A stretch of DNA of 64,000 nucleotides, taken from assembly GCF_002975435.1 (NCBI RefSeq), contig NZ_PCPT01000012.1, positions 1-64,000 of the forward strand. Reading direction: 5' to 3'. This document shows, piece by piece, positions 53,355 to 63,156 of the stretch. A program made the translations under genes and the position numbers. The DNA comes from Arthrobacter sp. MYb227. Its GTDB lineage: Bacteria > Actinomycetota > Actinomycetes > Actinomycetales > Micrococcaceae. Each line of letters starts with the position of its first letter. Position 1 is the stretch's first letter. The notes under the pieces were generated by a model that worked only from the letters and a program-made list of their open reading frames with translations, did no database searches and was not told the origin of the DNA.

Positions 53355-54554
53355 ATGACCGACCACCGCTGGGAGCAGGCACGCACCGAGGCCCACACCC
53401 TAGGTCAAAGGATCACGCCGTCCTCGGAAAGCGTTGCCTTGCATCATGCTGGGGGCCGCATACTTGCCCAGGACATCATTGCCAAATACCCAATCCCACA
53501 TTGCGCAACCTCCGCCATGGATGGCTACGCCGCGGCGGGACCCGGACCTTGGACCATCATCAATGACCACGCCGTCAACCCCGCAAAAGGAACAGGTACT
53601 TCACTAACCCCCGGCCAAGCCCTGGCTGTAGTCACCGGCTCGCTGATCCCCGAGGGCACAGAACTGATCCTGCGCAGCGAAGATGTCACTGAACAAGAAT
53701 CGGTGCTTACTTGCGAGCGCACACCACGTCCTGGCGCAGATATTCGCCCTTCGGGAACCGAAGCAGTGGCAGGAGACATCCTTGCTCCACGGGGCACCAC
53801 CTTACGTGCAGGTGTAGTGGCAACAGCGGCAGTTGCAGGATATGACGAACTTTTGGTCAGCACACCACCAACTGTCTTCTGCATCTACACCGGCGATGAA
53901 GTCATCACCCACGGTGCACCCAGCCCGGGCCAGGTCCGAGATGGTTTCTCTCCGGTATTACCACTGATCATTGAATCTTTAGGGGGTCGAGCAATCGGCT
54001 CGGCACGCATTGGCGACACTCTTGAAGAAACCATTCAAGCGCTGTCTTCTCCTCAGGCACGGGAAGCACAGATCATTCTCACCACCGGGGGAACCGGTTT
54101 TTCTGCTCGGGACTTCATTCGCCGTGCGGCACAGAACCTCGGTGGGGAAGAAACTATTTCAGCAATTGCGATGCGCCCGGGCCATCCAACGATGGTTGCA
54201 ACACTTGGCGATCAACGCGTGCTCATCGCCCTGCCAGGGAATCCCTTGGCGGCACTGATGGCTGTAACTACTGTGTTGGACCCATTCTTGCGCGGGGCCA
54301 ATGGTGTGGCGCTGGCTCCCGTCAGATCCGCAATTAGTGCTCAGTCAATGCCAGCGCTACCCGGCCGCCACAGGCTCATCCCGGCCAGCTGGGTGCCTAG
54401 TCAAAGCCCTCACTCACCCGATGAATTGATTCGGGCCGAGCATGTGGGATCGGCAATGTTGCGCGGGCTTTCCGGTGCACAGGTAATATTGGTGATTCCT
54501 CCGGCAGGGGTAGAAGCCGGAAACCCGGTGACATATCTTGAGTTACCGTGGTAG
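53355..54554 (+). CDS. moeA: Molybdopterin molybdotransferase MoeA
   Basis: The 399-aa enzyme inserts molybdate into adenylylated molybdopterin. Motifs in order: CATSAMDGYAAAGP near residue 50, VVTGSLIPEGTELILRSEDV near 90, RPSGTEAVAGDILAPRGT near 130, the central MoCF_biosynth segment IILTTGGTGFSARDFIRRA near 240, and ALPGNPLAALMAVTTVL near 290. It follows DUF6457 with no gap. Confidence 0.92.
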   Translation: MTDHRWEQARTEAHTLGQRITPSSESVALHHAGGRILAQDIIAKYPIPHCATSAMDGYAAAGPGPWTIINDHAVNPAKGTGTSLTPGQALAVVTGSLIPEGTELILRSEDVTEQESVLTCERTPRPGADIRPSGTEAVAGDILAPRGTTLRAGVVATAAVAGYDELLVSTPPTVFCIYTGDEVITHGAPSPGQVRDGFSPVLPLIIESLGGRAIGSARIGDTLEETIQALSSPQAREAQIILTTGGTGFSARDFIRRAAQNLGGEETISAIAMRPGHPTMVATLGDQRVLIALPGNPLAALMAVTTVLDPFLRGANGVALAPVRSAISAQSMPALPGRHRLIPASWVPSQSPHSPDELIRAEHVGSAMLRGLSGAQVILVIPPAGVEAGNPVTYLELPW

Positions 54555-54628
54555 CCGAAAGCCTGTAAAACCACGAGAATATATTCCGTAAACCACGGAC
54601 GTTGTAGGGCAAGGCTAAGGATATAGTT

Positions 54629-55459
54629 ATGGGACGAAAAATTGTACGACGGCGTATCGTCCGCGCCACGTTGGATGGACCTCGAAGAATCCGCGAAGAG
54701 AAACTCGCTGTCGAAGAACCACTGGAGATCCGCTTCGGGCATACCGCATTCACCACCTCGATGCGTACCCCCGGAGATGACTTCGATTTAGTCGCTGGCT
54801 TCCTGCTGGCCGAAGGAATCATCGCCCGGCCCGAGCACCTGGTATCCATGCGTTATTGCGCGGGAACAGATGAAAATGGGATGCAAACCTTCAACGTCAT
54901 TGAGGTGCAGCTTGGCTTCGGTGCCCAGACTCCGGATCTTTCACAGGCACGCAACGTCGTGACAAGCTCGGCCTGCGGGATCTGTGGCACCAACTCGATC
55001 GACGAGGTACGCAAAAAATCGGCATTTACCTTGCCTCCGGATACCGGGCGGGTCGAGCTTGAAGTCCTTTTGGCCATGCCCGAGCGACTACGCGTGGCAC
55101 AACACCTCTTTGAACGCACCGGTGGGGTTCATGCTGCCGGGCTATTTAGCACCGATGGTGAGCTGTTGTTACTCCGCGAGGACGTTGGACGTCACAACGC
55201 CGTGGACAAAGTCATTGGAGCTGCATTGCGCGATGGCATGCTCCCGTTGGAAAATATGGTCCTGCAGGTATCCGGGCGGGCATCCTTCGAGCTTGTCCAG
55301 AAGGCAGCGATGGCGGGAATTCCCGTGTTGAGCGCCGTCAGTGCCCCTTCTTCTCTTGCAGTTGAGCTTGCCGAGGAATCCGGACTCACCCTTGCCGCAT
55401 TCTCCCGCGGTAGTAGTGTAAACCTATACACTCATGCTGAACGCATACTTAGCACCTGA
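54629..55459 (+). CDS. fdhD: Formate dehydrogenase accessory sulfurtransferase FdhD
   Basis: The 276-aa protein transfers sulfur to the molybdenum cofactor before insertion into formate dehydrogenase. The conserved pair is Cys116-Gly-Ile-Cys119 in VTSSACGICGTNSIDE. FDLVAGFLLAEGII near 52 and HNAVDKVIGAALRDG near 190 match the family. It lies between moeA and the oxidoreductase gene it probably matures. Confidence 0.93.
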   Translation: MGRKIVRRRIVRATLDGPRRIREEKLAVEEPLEIRFGHTAFTTSMRTPGDDFDLVAGFLLAEGIIARPEHLVSMRYCAGTDENGMQTFNVIEVQLGFGAQTPDLSQARNVVTSSACGICGTNSIDEVRKKSAFTLPPDTGRVELEVLLAMPERLRVAQHLFERTGGVHAAGLFSTDGELLLLREDVGRHNAVDKVIGAALRDGMLPLENMVLQVSGRASFELVQKAAMAGIPVLSAVSAPSSLAVELAEESGLTLAAFSRGSSVNLYTHAERILST

Positions 55460-55537
55460 GGCCAGCATGCGTTGATCTATGGCGAGCTACCGCTCGCGGT
55501 TGAAGCGCATAAATCTCAGTTGACGTGGAGGAACGAC

Positions 55538-57859
55538 ATGCATCGCCCGGCCCCAACCCAAGACATCAACGAAGATGATCTGAAGATCACCGAACCCAAG
55601 CGAAGTGCCGCCGGCGTCAAGGCAGTCATGGTCTCACTGGAACGTGGATTTGCCGAGGCCGGGGTCAGCAGAACCCTGAGTTCAATGCTGCTCATTAACA
55701 AACGCGGTGGCTTCGATTGCCCGGGCTGTGCCTGGCCAGAATCGATTACCGGTCCACGTAAACCCGCAGAATTTTGTGAAAACGGTGCCAAGGCAGTTGC
55801 CGAAGAGGCCAGCGCCCGGACCGTGACACCTCAGTGGTGGGCCGAACACCCCATCAATATCTTGAGCGATAAGACCGAATACTGGCTTGGCTCGCAGGGA
55901 CGCATTACCGAACCAATGATCATCCGCGCCGGTGAAAGCCACTACACGCCAATCACCTGGGCGCAGGCATTTAGAACCATCGGTGAACATGTCAATGCGA
56001 CAACCCCCGATAAATGTGTTTTCTACACCTCCGGACGCACAGCAAATGAAACAGCATTCATGTATCAGCTGCTGGCACGCTCCCTAGGCACCAATAATCT
56101 GCCCGACTGCTCAAATATGTGCCATGAATCCTCGGGCTCGGCGCTAAACCCCACCATCGGTATTGGTAAGGGCACCGTCTCACTTGAAGACTTTGAACAC
56201 GCAGAACTGATCTTTGTTGTTGGTCAGAACCCGGGCACCAACCATCCCCGGATGCTTTCCTCGCTGGCCGACGCCCGCAAGCGTGGGGCACGCATCGTTG
56301 CGGTGAATCCGCTGCCGGAAGCCGGATTCTTTGGTTTCAAGGACCCGCAGACCGTCAGCGGAATGTTGGGCAAATCCGCCGATATCTCAAGTGATTTCCT
56401 GCAGATTAAGGTCGGCGGTGACCTCGCACTCTTTCAGGCCTTCGGCCACCTATTGCTTGCCGAGGAAGAACGAAACCCGGGCTCGGTCGTTGACCACGCA
56501 TTCGTGGAATCGGTAACCGATGGTTTTGCAGCGTACAAGGCCGCACGTGCCGAGCTCGATTGGGAAGCCACCGAAGAAGCCACGGGTCTGAGCCGCGTTC
56601 AAATCACCGAGATCGCCGGATTGCTGATCAAATCCAAGGCAACAATCATCTGCTGGGCTTTGGGACTTACCCAGCAACCGCACTCGGTGCCAACACTCAA
56701 AGAAATCATCAACTTGCTCTTGTTGCAGGGTAACTTTGGCAAGCCCGGTGCCGGTGCCTGCCCGGTGCGTGGACATTCAAACGTCCAGGGTGATCGGACC
56801 ATGGGTATCTGGGAGAAGCCAACCGAAGCACTATTGCGTGCCCTGGATGCAGAGTTTAAGATCGATTCTCCGCGTGCGCACGGCTACGACTCAACCGATG
56901 CACTTGACGCCTTTGAAAAAGACGAAGTCGATGTGTTTGTTTCCATGGGTGGAAACTTTGCCCTGGCCAACTCGGAAACCGAGGCGCTAGAAGCGGGTAT
57001 GCAGCGTGCCAAACTCACGGTACATATTTCTACCAAGCCCAATCGCTCCCACGTGGTGCACGGGCAGACCTCATTGATCTTGCCGACTCTGGGACGTACC
57101 GACAGGGATGACAAGCACTCGGGCGGACCACAGTTCCTCTCGGTTGAAGACTCAATGTCAGTCATTCATTCAACCCAGGGGCGTCTCAAACCGGTCTCCG
57201 AGCACCTGTTATCCGAGCCGGTCATTGTGGCCCGAATGGCCACCGCGATTCTTGGTGAGGATCACATCGTTGACTGGAAGGCCATGGCCGATGACTATGA
57301 TGTGATCCGCGATCATATTTCCCGTGTCCTTCCCGGCTTTGAAGATTTCAATAAGCGAGTGCGAGGCCGCAACGGTTTTGTTTTGCCTAACCCACCACGG
57401 GATTCGCGATCCTTTGCCACAGACATTGGGAAGGGACGTTTCACCGTCTCACCATTCGAGGCATTGCATGCGCCGGCTGGTCACCTGATCTTGCAGACCA
57501 TGCGCAGCCACGACCAGTACAACACCACGTTCTACGGTCTTGATGACCGTTACCGCGGCATCAAGGACGGTCGCCGTGTCATCCTGATCAACCCCGATGA
57601 CCTTGTTGAATTGGGGCTTGAGGATAAGTCAATGGTTGATGTTATTTCGACGTTCCAAGGAACCGAACGCCGGGCTAATAAATTCAGGCTCGTTTCCTAC
57701 CCCACGGCCAAGGGCTGCGCTGCGGCGTACTTCCCCGAAGCCAATGCGCTGGTGCACCGTGATCTCGTGGCACGTGATTCAAACACCCCGGGATTCAAGG
57801 CCATGACGGTGCGCTTTGTACCGCACACCATGCAGCCCGGACCAACATTGAACTCCTAA
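55538..57859 (+). CDS. FdhF/YdeP-family molybdopterin oxidoreductase
   Basis: The 773-aa enzyme is a bis-MGD molybdoprotein. Early cysteines CPGC (61-64) and Cys80, followed by the DCSNMCHESSG segment (190-200), follow the YdeP pattern rather than the CxxC-x3-C-x(25-30)-C cluster motif of canonical formate dehydrogenase. Mid-protein marks are ELIFVVGQNPGTNHPRML near 230 and GAGACPVRGHSNVQGDRT near 410; the molybdopterin-dinucleotide C-terminal domain is near 650-770. No partner subunit is encoded here. The ATG at 55538 has GTGGAGG upstream. Formate or another substrate is possible. Confidence 0.87.
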   Translation: MHRPAPTQDINEDDLKITEPKRSAAGVKAVMVSLERGFAEAGVSRTLSSMLLINKRGGFDCPGCAWPESITGPRKPAEFCENGAKAVAEEASARTVTPQWWAEHPINILSDKTEYWLGSQGRITEPMIIRAGESHYTPITWAQAFRTIGEHVNATTPDKCVFYTSGRTANETAFMYQLLARSLGTNNLPDCSNMCHESSGSALNPTIGIGKGTVSLEDFEHAELIFVVGQNPGTNHPRMLSSLADARKRGARIVAVNPLPEAGFFGFKDPQTVSGMLGKSADISSDFLQIKVGGDLALFQAFGHLLLAEEERNPGSVVDHAFVESVTDGFAAYKAARAELDWEATEEATGLSRVQITEIAGLLIKSKATIICWALGLTQQPHSVPTLKEIINLLLLQGNFGKPGAGACPVRGHSNVQGDRTMGIWEKPTEALLRALDAEFKIDSPRAHGYDSTDALDAFEKDEVDVFVSMGGNFALANSETEALEAGMQRAKLTVHISTKPNRSHVVHGQTSLILPTLGRTDRDDKHSGGPQFLSVEDSMSVIHSTQGRLKPVSEHLLSEPVIVARMATAILGEDHIVDWKAMADDYDVIRDHISRVLPGFEDFNKRVRGRNGFVLPNPPRDSRSFATDIGKGRFTVSPFEALHAPAGHLILQTMRSHDQYNTTFYGLDDRYRGIKDGRRVILINPDDLVELGLEDKSMVDVISTFQGTERRANKFRLVSYPTAKGCAAAYFPEANALVHRDLVARDSNTPGFKAMTVRFVPHTMQPGPTLNS

Positions 57860-57869
57860 GCAAGCTAGG

Positions 57870-57904
57870 CAGGTGTAGGCCCACAAAATTTGGGCCTACA
57901 CCTG
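57870..57904. terminator. Terminator after the oxidoreductase gene
   Basis: The 14-bp perfect stem CAGGTGTAGGCCCA / TGGGCCTACACCTG has a 7-nt AT loop, 10 nt past the stop. Confidence 0.85.
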
Positions 57905-58174
57905 TTGCGTTTAATATCTAGCCACCATGCTGTCGAGGCAAGGCACGCTGCACGGGTATCAGCGTTGCAACAGCGGGCACCGCAATAACTACGTTGTAAC
58001 TCCGCGAAGTGTTGTGCCCCGTGTGGGGGACCCCGGAACCCGGGAAGCAACTGGGCTCGGAGATGGTTGAACCCTCTGTGGGCAGTTAGCACCGCAGACT
58101 ATGATCGGTCATTGACATGCAACCGGAATCCCGGCATCGCATGGATGGCTATAGCAGGATGAGAAGAACACTTC

Positions 58175-60031
58175 ATGAGTATGGAAAACGCTGCCTGGAA
58201 TTCGCTGTGGCGGATGTCGGGACAAGAAAAAGGCAAAGCCTATGCGCCAACAACACCACGACGGGTGTTGGCCTTTGCCGGAGTCTATAAGAAACAACTT
58301 TTGGTCTTCGTTTTCTTCTCTGTCTGCGCCGCGGTGCTCACCGTCATCACACCGGTACTTGCCGGGCGCGTTGTCGATGCAATTGTTGCGGGCCAAGATG
58401 CTTCCGTAATCTTGAAAATTGCCGTGATGATTGGCGTTGTAGCAATCTTTAGTGCGGTGTTTGCCCTGATCGTTCGCTGGTTTTCTTCCCGGCTCGGTGA
58501 GGGAATCATCTTCGATTTACGTACTTCTGTCTTCGACCACGTACAAAAAATGCCGGTAGCCTTCTTCACCAGAACTCGCACCGGTGCACTGGTAAGCCGC
58601 CTGAACAATGATGTGATTGGGGCTCAGGCCGCATTCGCCGGAACCCTCTCGGGGTTAGTCTCAAACGTTGTTGCCCTGGTGCTTACCGCCGGCGTCATGT
58701 TCTCGACTTCCTGGCAGGTCACCTTGGCGGCCCTTGTCCTCTTGCCCATATTTCTGTTCCCGGCACGTCGTTTTGGTCGCACCCTAGCTCACCTGCGTAG
58801 GGAAGCAGCCGATCATAATGCGGCAATGGGCACGCAGATGACCGAAAGGTTTTCTGCTCCCGGTGCCACCTTGATCAAACTCTTTGGCCGCCCGGCAGAA
58901 GAGTCCCGTCAGTTCGCCATGCGTGCCGGACGTGTGCGTGATATCGGGGTGAAGATGACAATGCGTCAGTTCTTCTTTGTCACCATGCTGACCCTTGTTG
59001 CCGCTCTGGCGCTGGCCCTCGTCTATGGTCTTGGTGGCCTCTACGCAACCCGTGGTGAACTTGCCGCGGGCGACGTCGTTGTCTTGGGCATGCTGCTGGT
59101 TCAGTTGTACTCACCGCTCACGGCGCTTGCCAATGCACGGGTCGAAATAACCAGCGCGTTGGTGAGCTTTGACAGAGTTTTCGAAATTCTTGATTTGGAT
59201 CCTTTGATTAAGGACGCGCCCGATGCACGTATCTTGGAACCGGGCCCGGTTGGTGTGAAGTTCAAGGGTGTTTCTTTCGCCTACCCAAGTGCGGACAAGG
59301 TCTCCTTGGCCTCGCTTGAGGATGTTGCCGTCCTTGATACTCGAGGTGGAGAAACGGTACTTCATGACATCGGCTTTGAGATCCCTGCCGGAACTACCGT
59401 TGCGCTTGTCGGTTCCTCGGGTGCCGGAAAATCGACAATTGCCTCGCTACTGTCCAGGCTCTACGATGTGGATTCCGGTTCCGTGGAACTTGCCGGAACC
59501 GATATCCGTGAACTGAAACTTGATTCCTTGCGTTCAACGGTGTCAATGGTGACCCAAGACGGTCACCTGTTCCACGAAACCATTCGAGCGAACCTCAATC
59601 TTGCCAACCCGGAGGCCGAGGACGCCGAGATCTGGCAGGCGCTTGAACGTGCTCGCTTGAAAGAAACTATCCTTGCACTTCCCGACGGACTGGATACCGT
59701 GGTGGGGGAACGCGGTTACAGGCTTTCCGGTGGTGAACGCCAACGCATGACCATCGCACGGCTGCTGCTTGCCGCTCCTCAGGTAGTGATCCTGGATGAA
59801 GCAACAGCGGCACTTGACTCATCGAACGAGGCTGCGGTTCAGGCGGCCCTGGCTGAAGCGCTTGCCAGTCGAACCGCATTGGTGATTGCGCACAGGCTTT
59901 CGACAATTCGCTCGGCGGACCAGATTCTTGTGGTTGAGGGGGGCCGGATTGTTGAGCGTGGCACCCATACCGAGCTTCTTGCCGCACATGGGCGCTACGC
60001 GGAACTACATGAGACGCAATTTGCGCAGTAG
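58175..60031 (+). CDS. ABC exporter, fused permease and ATPase (half-transporter)
   Basis: The 618-aa protein has a type IV ABC-exporter membrane domain (about 45-335, six helices). The ATPase has Walker A GSSGAGKST near residue 415, signature LSGGERQR near 520, Walker B VVILDEATAALD near 540 and the H-loop IAHRLSTI near 570. It functions as a dimer. The N-terminal about 35 residues are hydrophilic. The cargo is unknown; an MsbA- or drug-exporter-like lipid or small molecule is plausible. It is a single gene. Confidence 0.9.
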   Translation: MSMENAAWNSLWRMSGQEKGKAYAPTTPRRVLAFAGVYKKQLLVFVFFSVCAAVLTVITPVLAGRVVDAIVAGQDASVILKIAVMIGVVAIFSAVFALIVRWFSSRLGEGIIFDLRTSVFDHVQKMPVAFFTRTRTGALVSRLNNDVIGAQAAFAGTLSGLVSNVVALVLTAGVMFSTSWQVTLAALVLLPIFLFPARRFGRTLAHLRREAADHNAAMGTQMTERFSAPGATLIKLFGRPAEESRQFAMRAGRVRDIGVKMTMRQFFFVTMLTLVAALALALVYGLGGLYATRGELAAGDVVVLGMLLVQLYSPLTALANARVEITSALVSFDRVFEILDLDPLIKDAPDARILEPGPVGVKFKGVSFAYPSADKVSLASLEDVAVLDTRGGETVLHDIGFEIPAGTTVALVGSSGAGKSTIASLLSRLYDVDSGSVELAGTDIRELKLDSLRSTVSMVTQDGHLFHETIRANLNLANPEAEDAEIWQALERARLKETILALPDGLDTVVGERGYRLSGGERQRMTIARLLLAAPQVVILDEATAALDSSNEAAVQAALAEALASRTALVIAHRLSTIRSADQILVVEGGRIVERGTHTELLAAHGRYAELHETQFAQ

Positions 60032-60032
60032 C

Positions 60033-60446
60033 TTATTGAATTCCGGGGCCGGCCACTAATTGGGGTAGCACGTGGTGGCGCAGCAGCGGTGCAATATCGT
60101 TTCGTTGTAGCGCCGCCACCGGGTCTTGCCATAAGATTTCTTCGATTTCTGCCTGTGCCACTGGGGTTAGAGCCGTTGTCGCGGTGTAGAGATAAGCATG
60201 GATGTCAGTATTTGACTCGTTGGCCGCAGGCCCCCGCCATTGGTCAAGGAAGTGAACCTGGCCCGGGGGAAGCTGTAGCCCTAGTTCCTCTTCGATCTCT
60301 CGAATGACGGCATCGTGGGGATCTTCGCCCACTTCCAATTTTCCACCTGGCTGCATAAACATGACGGTGTTTCGTTTGCGCACCAGAAGGATGCGTCCGC
60401 TGGGGTCAAGGAGCCGCATTGCGGCAATAGTTAGAATCTTTGGCAC
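60033..60446 (-). CDS. NUDIX hydrolase
   Basis: The 137-aa pyrophosphohydrolase has a canonical Nudix box starting GGKLEVGEDPHDAV and ending REIEEELGL (about residues 34-56), with the catalytic glutamates. It hydrolyses nucleoside diphosphate-linked compounds; substrate unknown. It converges on the ABC exporter with 1 nt between stops. The start ATG has no strong ribosome site. Confidence 0.9.
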   Translation of the reverse strand: MPKILTIAAMRLLDPSGRILLVRKRNTVMFMQPGGKLEVGEDPHDAVIREIEEELGLQLPPGQVHFLDQWRGPAANESNTDIHAYLYTATTALTPVAQAEIEEILWQDPVAALQRNDIAPLLRHHVLPQLVAGPGIQ

Positions 60447-60655
60447 ATCTTGAGCTTAACAACAGTTAAAAGTACAGGCGATGGTGATAACGTGCTTTGG
60501 GGGACTGCTATCAGGATCATCAAAGTGCGTGAACGTACCTGAGGGGTATCGGTCCACCCAAGAATTAAGCGGTTAATCTAGTTTGGCTTTGGGACAGTCG
60601 AATGTGAGGGATTAGCCGACGGGGGATCACTTATGGATCTACAAATGGAGATTTG

Positions 60656-61882
60656 ATGCAGCGGGGCACCAATTTAGGGCGACTCGGGGATTTCAACCAA
60701 GCAGTAATTTTTGAATCGATTCGTCGCGCTGTCGACGGGGTAAGCAGAGTCGAACTCGCAGGTTCCACAGGACTTTCACCTCAAACGATTTCAAACGTTG
60801 TGCGTCGTCTGCTTGACGATGGTTTAGTTCGTGAAGATAGAACCATTGTTTCCGGTCCGGGTAAACCACGTACGGTTCTCGAGCTTGAAGCTAACCGCAT
60901 GGTTTCCATCGGAATTCATTTGGATCCCGGGGTTATTACAGTGGTGATGCTTAACCTGCGCGGGGAAATTCTATTCTCCCGCCGTCTGGATATTCCACCG
61001 GTAGAGGTTCCGGAGAAAACTCTTGAAACCATGGCTCGTACCGTGGACGAAATCATTGCGGAATCCGGAATGCCTCGAGCCAACGTCATTGGTGTGGGAG
61101 TTGCTGCACCTGGCCCATTGGACCGTGCGCGCGGGGTCATGATTGACCCGCCACTGCTCGATGGCTGGACCGACGTCGATGTGGTTGAACCACTGCACCG
61201 CATGCTGAACCTAGAAGTCATTCTCGAAAAAGACACAATTGCGGCCTCAATTGCCGAATTGTGGAAGGGAAATGACGCGGGCCGTGACAACTTCATTCTC
61301 ATGTACGTGGGTGCCGGAATCGGTGCGGGTATGGTGCTTAACGGAGACATCCACCGCGGTGTAAGCAACAATGCCGGAGAAATTGGGCATTATTCAACAG
61401 GTGTTGTGGCTCAGGCCTGTGACTGTGGCCGTAACGATTGCTTGCATGCCTCACTTGCGTTTAACCATGTTGCTCAGAAGGCACGGGCCAAGGGTCTGAT
61501 CTTGAGTGTTCCCGATGACGGAACTCCAGAGGAACGCGCCGAGGGCATGAATGAGATCGTGAAGATGGCAGACGGTGGCAATGAAAATGCCGCAAATCTG
61601 ATGCGTGATTGCATGGATAAGGTTGGCCAGGTTGCCGGTCAGCTCTGCAACGCTCTTGACGTATCGCAGGTCATTTTCGCCGGTCCACTGTGGACTGAGG
61701 TTGGCGGGTACTGCCTCGAGGGAGTGCGTGAAGTTATCAATGAACGCTTCAGCTCCAAGAACGTTCATGGAGTAGAGGTCCGTTCTTCTGTTCTTGGACA
61801 TGAAATCGGTGCGATCGGTGGAGCCTGCGCAATCATGGACGCAACACTATCGCCGAAGGCTGCAGCACTTCTTCTGCGCTAA
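60656..61882 (+). CDS. ROK-family transcriptional regulator
   Basis: The 408-aa protein has an N-terminal winged helix (about 20-60, SRVELAGSTGLSPQTISNVVRRLLDDGLVRE) and a ROK domain. That domain contains GVGVAAPGPLDRARGVM near 145, a glycine-rich phosphate-binding segment near 220 (ILMYVGAGIGAGMVLNG), and the zinc motif CDCGRNDCLHA near 260. Such regulators sense sugars and control their uptake genes. The ATG is preceded by GGAG; the codon just before it is TTG. It ends at a strong terminator. Confidence 0.88.
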   Translation: MQRGTNLGRLGDFNQAVIFESIRRAVDGVSRVELAGSTGLSPQTISNVVRRLLDDGLVREDRTIVSGPGKPRTVLELEANRMVSIGIHLDPGVITVVMLNLRGEILFSRRLDIPPVEVPEKTLETMARTVDEIIAESGMPRANVIGVGVAAPGPLDRARGVMIDPPLLDGWTDVDVVEPLHRMLNLEVILEKDTIAASIAELWKGNDAGRDNFILMYVGAGIGAGMVLNGDIHRGVSNNAGEIGHYSTGVVAQACDCGRNDCLHASLAFNHVAQKARAKGLILSVPDDGTPEERAEGMNEIVKMADGGNENAANLMRDCMDKVGQVAGQLCNALDVSQVIFAGPLWTEVGGYCLEGVREVINERFSSKNVHGVEVRSSVLGHEIGAIGGACAIMDATLSPKAAALLLR

Positions 61883-61895
61883 AAGGTACTAAAAC

Positions 61896-61943
61896 TAAGT
61901 CAAGGGGTTGCTTCGGCGCGTGTCGAAGTAACCCTTTGACTTA
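61896..61943 (+). terminator. Terminator of the ROK gene
   Basis: TAAGTCAAGGGGTTGCTTCG pairs with CGAAGTAACCCTTTGACTTA across a short loop, with one or two mismatches. It starts 13 nt past the stop. Confidence 0.85.
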
Positions 61944-61957
61944 ATAAAGTGACTCGG

Positions 61958-61987
61958 TTGACAAAGTTTTTCAAATGCCATTAGATA
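61958..61987 (+). promoter_or_regulatory. Promoter upstream of the leader/sRNA and lipoprotein
   Basis: The -35 TTGACA (61958-61963) is a perfect consensus. The -10 is less certain: TTAGAT (61981) at 17 nt or TAGATA (61982) at 18 nt. Transcription would start near 61994. Confidence 0.6.
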
Positions 61988-61993
61988 TTCGTA

Positions 61994-62172
61994 GGAGTTG
62001 GTAGCAACCGAACTGCCCACCGTTGTTTGCGTGAAGGTCTCGACTATCCGCAATTTTGATGTGTGGGGGAACGGCAGGTCGGCGGCTGGGGAGCCACTTC
62101 TAACGCCGTTGACCGGTGACGTGGGATGTAATGGGAGTTATCCCACACCACCGGTCAGCGGCACCTTTTGTT
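61994..62172 (+). ncRNA. Candidate small RNA or attenuator upstream of the lipoprotein
   Basis: From the promoter at 61958 an RNA of about 175 nt would end at a large hairpin (62105-62162) whose outer stem is GCCGTTGACCGGTG / CACCGGTCAGCGGC and inner stem GTGGGAT / ATCCCAC. It is followed by ACCTTTTGTT, a terminator-like tail. No ORF with a ribosome site lies in it. It may be a free small RNA, or a leader ending in a conditional terminator for the gene at 62251. Confidence 0.45.
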
Positions 62173-62250
62173 AATTGTGAGCTTCCTTAGTCCGGCTTCA
62201 GCCCTGCACATTTACTGGTGTGTTTGACAAAGTCCCGTGTAAGGAAACCA

Positions 62251-63156
62251 TTGAAACTTCGTCTGGTTCTCAGTGCCGCTCTTATAGCAGCTCTCCTGTC
62301 TGGTTGTTCCTCGGCCCCCGCGCACCAAAGCGATCTCACCAGCGAAACGGCTTCCCCAGCTTCACCGAGTTCCAGCGCCCGTTCCACGGTCGGGGATACT
62401 TCCGAGACTCAAGAAACCCTAGCTAAGCCGGGCCCATCAGCTATTGGCCAGCCCTGGGCGGATTCCAAAATAGAAGCTTGGGTGGCTAACTCTGGAATCA
62501 AATCGGTGAAGGGGTTCTTGTATCCCTACAATTTGATCGACTCATGGGAGTCCACCGAAGCAGGACATCTTCGCATAACCATCGCAAACTCCTATAAATT
62601 CAATCAGGATGGTTCGGCGCAACGCTACGAAACAGCAACCGATGAGCTGCGCACCATGGGGCTGATCATGTTTGAAAGCATTGGTGAGGATTCCCCAGAG
62701 CTTGAAAAAGTCACCGTGCAGACTGCTAACGGGAGTAGGACGGGTTCATATTCTCGGGCACGAACCGGTGCAGATCCATCTGACTTGGACGCTTGGGCCA
62801 ACGAGAAATATGTTCAATGGCTCGACGCGATGAATGACACTTATGAATCCTTGTGTGGAAAGAGGATCAAAAAGCTCTCGGATTATCGCTCGTGTATCCC
62901 GACGGATCCACACGCCTATGTCGAATCCGTGAGTGCACCGGCGCGCGGCGAACTCGTAGTGAAGCTGGTGCCGGGAATATGGCAAAACAATACCTATGAC
63001 ACCCCAACAATGAGTGGCATCGATTTTGTGTCCTCAAATATGAGCCTCAAGATCAATGGCAAGGCCCATAGCACCGAGGGCGTCGATAAGCTCACCGTAT
63101 TGGTCGTTGGGGAAGACGATAGCAGCGTTGAAACAAGATTCGGTCCAGAAGAGTAG
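62251..63156 (+). CDS. Secreted lipoprotein, unknown family
   Basis: The 301-aa protein has signal peptide MKLRLVLSAALIAALLSGC with lipidated Cys19. A Ser/Pro/Thr-rich linker (about 20-65) precedes a mixed domain with no family I recognise (IKSVKGFLYPYNLIDSWESTE, LRTMGLIMFESIGEDSPELEKVTVQTANG, CGKRIKKLSDYRSCIP). Two cysteines near 210 and 222 could form a disulfide. The TTG start has AAGGA 6 nt upstream and gives a signal peptide of normal length, so it is preferred over GTG 62218. Confidence 0.7.
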   Translation: MKLRLVLSAALIAALLSGCSSAPAHQSDLTSETASPASPSSSARSTVGDTSETQETLAKPGPSAIGQPWADSKIEAWVANSGIKSVKGFLYPYNLIDSWESTEAGHLRITIANSYKFNQDGSAQRYETATDELRTMGLIMFESIGEDSPELEKVTVQTANGSRTGSYSRARTGADPSDLDAWANEKYVQWLDAMNDTYESLCGKRIKKLSDYRSCIPTDPHAYVESVSAPARGELVVKLVPGIWQNNTYDTPTMSGIDFVSSNMSLKINGKAHSTEGVDKLTVLVVGEDDSSVETRFGPEE

